Source of the DNA: JAVVPL01 sp036655775
GTDB taxonomy: Bacteria; Bacteroidota; Bacteroidia; Bacteroidales; P3
DNA: 64,000 nt
NCBI GenBank assembly: GCA_036655775.1
Contig: JAVVPL010000002.1
Span: 1-64,000, forward strand
Direction: 5' to 3'
Shown here: piece by piece, positions 63,171-64,000 of the stretch
How positions within the stretch are numbered: the first letter of the stretch is position 1
Layout of the letters: each line of letters starts with the position of its first letter
The notes under the pieces: model-generated
Seen by the model: only the letters and a program-made list of their open reading frames with translations
Told to the model about the DNA's origin: nothing
Database searches by the model: none
Made by a program: the position numbers and the translations under genes

Positions 63171-64000
63171 CAAAAATCCTCACGAACTAGAAACACAAAA
63201 AGTAAGTAAACTTCTTTGGAAATATGCGGTACCCGCAGTTTTGGGAACACTTTCCATGTCGTTGTACAATATTGTGGATCGTATTTTTATTGGTCAAGGC
63301 GTGGGGGCATACGCCATTTCTGGCTTAGCACTTACTTTTCCTATTGTAACTATTATTCAGGCTTTCGGAACCCTTGTGGGAGTAGGAGCTTCGGCACGTA
63401 TATCCATTGTTTTAGGAATGAAAGATAAGGCATGGGCCGAAAAAATATTGGGAAATAGTTTGGTTTTAACCCTCTTTTTTTGGTCATTACTTACTATTTT
63501 CGGACTTCTTTATTTGGATCCCATTTTACTTGCTTTTGGAGGTAGCGAAGAAACGCTTCCTTATGCACGTGAGTATTTACGCATTCTTATTCCTGCAAGT
63601 ATTTTCAATAATTTCTGCTTTAGTTTTTCTAATATCATTCGGGCTTCGGGCTCGCCTTACAATTCGATGAAGGTGATTTTGATCGGGGTGGTATTAAATG
63701 TTATTTTAGATCCCATTTTTATTTTTGGTTTCGATATGGGAATACAAGGAGCCGCCTATGCAACCCTTATATCTATGAGTGTGGGAGGTTTTTTTGCACT
63801 TCGTCATTTTATGCTTCCAAGCAGTTTATTGCATTTCCGACTCTCAGCCATGAAATTGGAACCTAAGATTATTCGGAATATTATTGTGATTGGCATGTCG
63901 CCTTTTTTGATGAATCTTGCCGCAAGTATAGTCAATGTGTTTATGAACCAAGAACTCTTTCAATATGGAGGCGATTTGGCCATTGGGGCATACGGAATTA
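63160..64000 (+). CDS. MATE-family multidrug/cation exporter (3' end cut by the window)
   Basis: The frame is open from the ATG at 63160 to the window end (280 codons, no stop). The first residues are MDTSKNPHELETQKVSKLLW. The MATE signature follows (YAVPAVLGTLSMSLYNIVDRIFIGQGVGAYAISGLALTFPI), then AFGTLVGVGASARISIVLG and IIRASGSPYNSMKVILIGVVLNVILDPIFIFGF. MATE proteins expel drugs or metabolites in exchange for Na+ or H+. The start overlaps the rdgB end by 11 bp. The last helices and true C-terminus lie outside the window. Confidence 0.9.
   Translation, partial: MDTSKNPHELETQKVSKLLWKYAVPAVLGTLSMSLYNIVDRIFIGQGVGAYAISGLALTFPIVTIIQAFGTLVGVGASARISIVLGMKDKAWAEKILGNSLVLTLFFWSLLTIFGLLYLDPILLAFGGSEETLPYAREYLRILIPASIFNNFCFSFSNIIRASGSPYNSMKVILIGVVLNVILDPIFIFGFDMGIQGAAYATLISMSVGGFFALRHFMLPSSLLHFRLSAMKLEPKIIRNIIVIGMSPFLMNLAASIVNVFMNQELFQYGGDLAIGAYGI

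Noticed and set aside
63216..63428. 70-codon protein gene near the right end
   Set aside because: It lies in another frame within the clearly coding MATE gene.

Overview
The window is a chromosomal segment of a Bacteroidota bacterium, most likely a Bacteroidales-type anaerobe or microaerophile. It is AT-rich and densely coded. It carries type IX secretion (T9SS) sorting domains of both type A and type B, a PorP/SprF-like protein, a DUF4249/TonB-receptor pair, DUF4270 beside glmS, rubrerythrin, and many promoters of the Bacteroidota form TTTG-N19/20-TAnnTTTG. Three runs of N (29497-29506, 44679-44688, 58815-58914) show that it is a draft or scaffolded assembly. The first two interrupt genes, and the third interrupts a tandem repeat.

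Layout. 1-6.4 kb (+): an outer-membrane-like protein, an RDD membrane protein overlapping an EreA/ChaN-like membrane-anchored protein, a tRNA with anticodon CAT (- strand), a HAD phosphatase overlapping an MltF-type lytic transglycosylase, and an anchored ComEA-type HhH protein. 6.5-21.3 kb (-): a tight unit of a 3,013-residue type B T9SS cargo, a PorE-like TPR/propeller/OmpA/SPOR protein, PorP/SprF, a bactofilin and gcvT. 21.5-25.6 kb (+): truncated starch-synthase-like protein, DUF4270 lipoprotein, glmS. 25.7-32.7 kb (-): rubrerythrin and parE, preceded by two T9SS type A adhesin-like proteins, one split by an assembly gap. 32.9-40.5 kb (-): recQ, a Skp/OmpH-like lipoprotein, nadC, purA, a PepSY-like protein and an OstA/LptA-like protein. 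40.7-47.3 kb (+): kpsF, lptB, nadB, purB (with a gap), and an MsbA-like ABC exporter. 47.3-51.4 kb (-): DUF4249 lipoprotein, TonB-dependent receptor, barrel-like lipoprotein. 51.4-52.3 kb: a long non-coding stretch with a seven-copy 8-bp repeat touching a promoter. 52.3-57.7 kb (+): WG-repeat lipoprotein, a 139-bp inverted-repeat element, EamA transporter, lpxK, purine nucleoside phosphorylase, SpoU methyltransferase, secreted zincin-like protein. 57.7-59.4 kb: threonine aldolase (-), a 93/94-bp tandem repeat array in its leader, and initiator tRNA-fMet. 59.5-64 kb: der (+), thiL (-), S4-domain protein, rdgB and the start of a MATE exporter (+).

How the genes work together. Much of the window builds the cell envelope: KpsF (Kdo precursor), LptB and the OstA/LptA-like protein (LPS transport), LpxK (lipid A), the MsbA-like exporter, GlmS (amino sugar), the Skp-like chaperone, MltF and the bactofilin. 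The T9SS unit couples a giant surface protein with its likely outer-membrane partner (PorP/SprF) and a peptidoglycan-tethering PorE-like protein. NAD synthesis (nadB, nadC) and AMP synthesis (purA, purB) are placed on either side of the divergent recQ/kpsF promoter region.

No wholly new multi-gene system is evident. The most unusual items are the repeat array between the ltaE promoter and start codon, the 8-bp repeat abutting the promoter of the DUF4249/TonB operon, the 139-bp multi-hairpin element, and the internal super-repeats of the giant protein together with the basic insert and OmpA+SPOR arrangement of its PorE-like neighbour.
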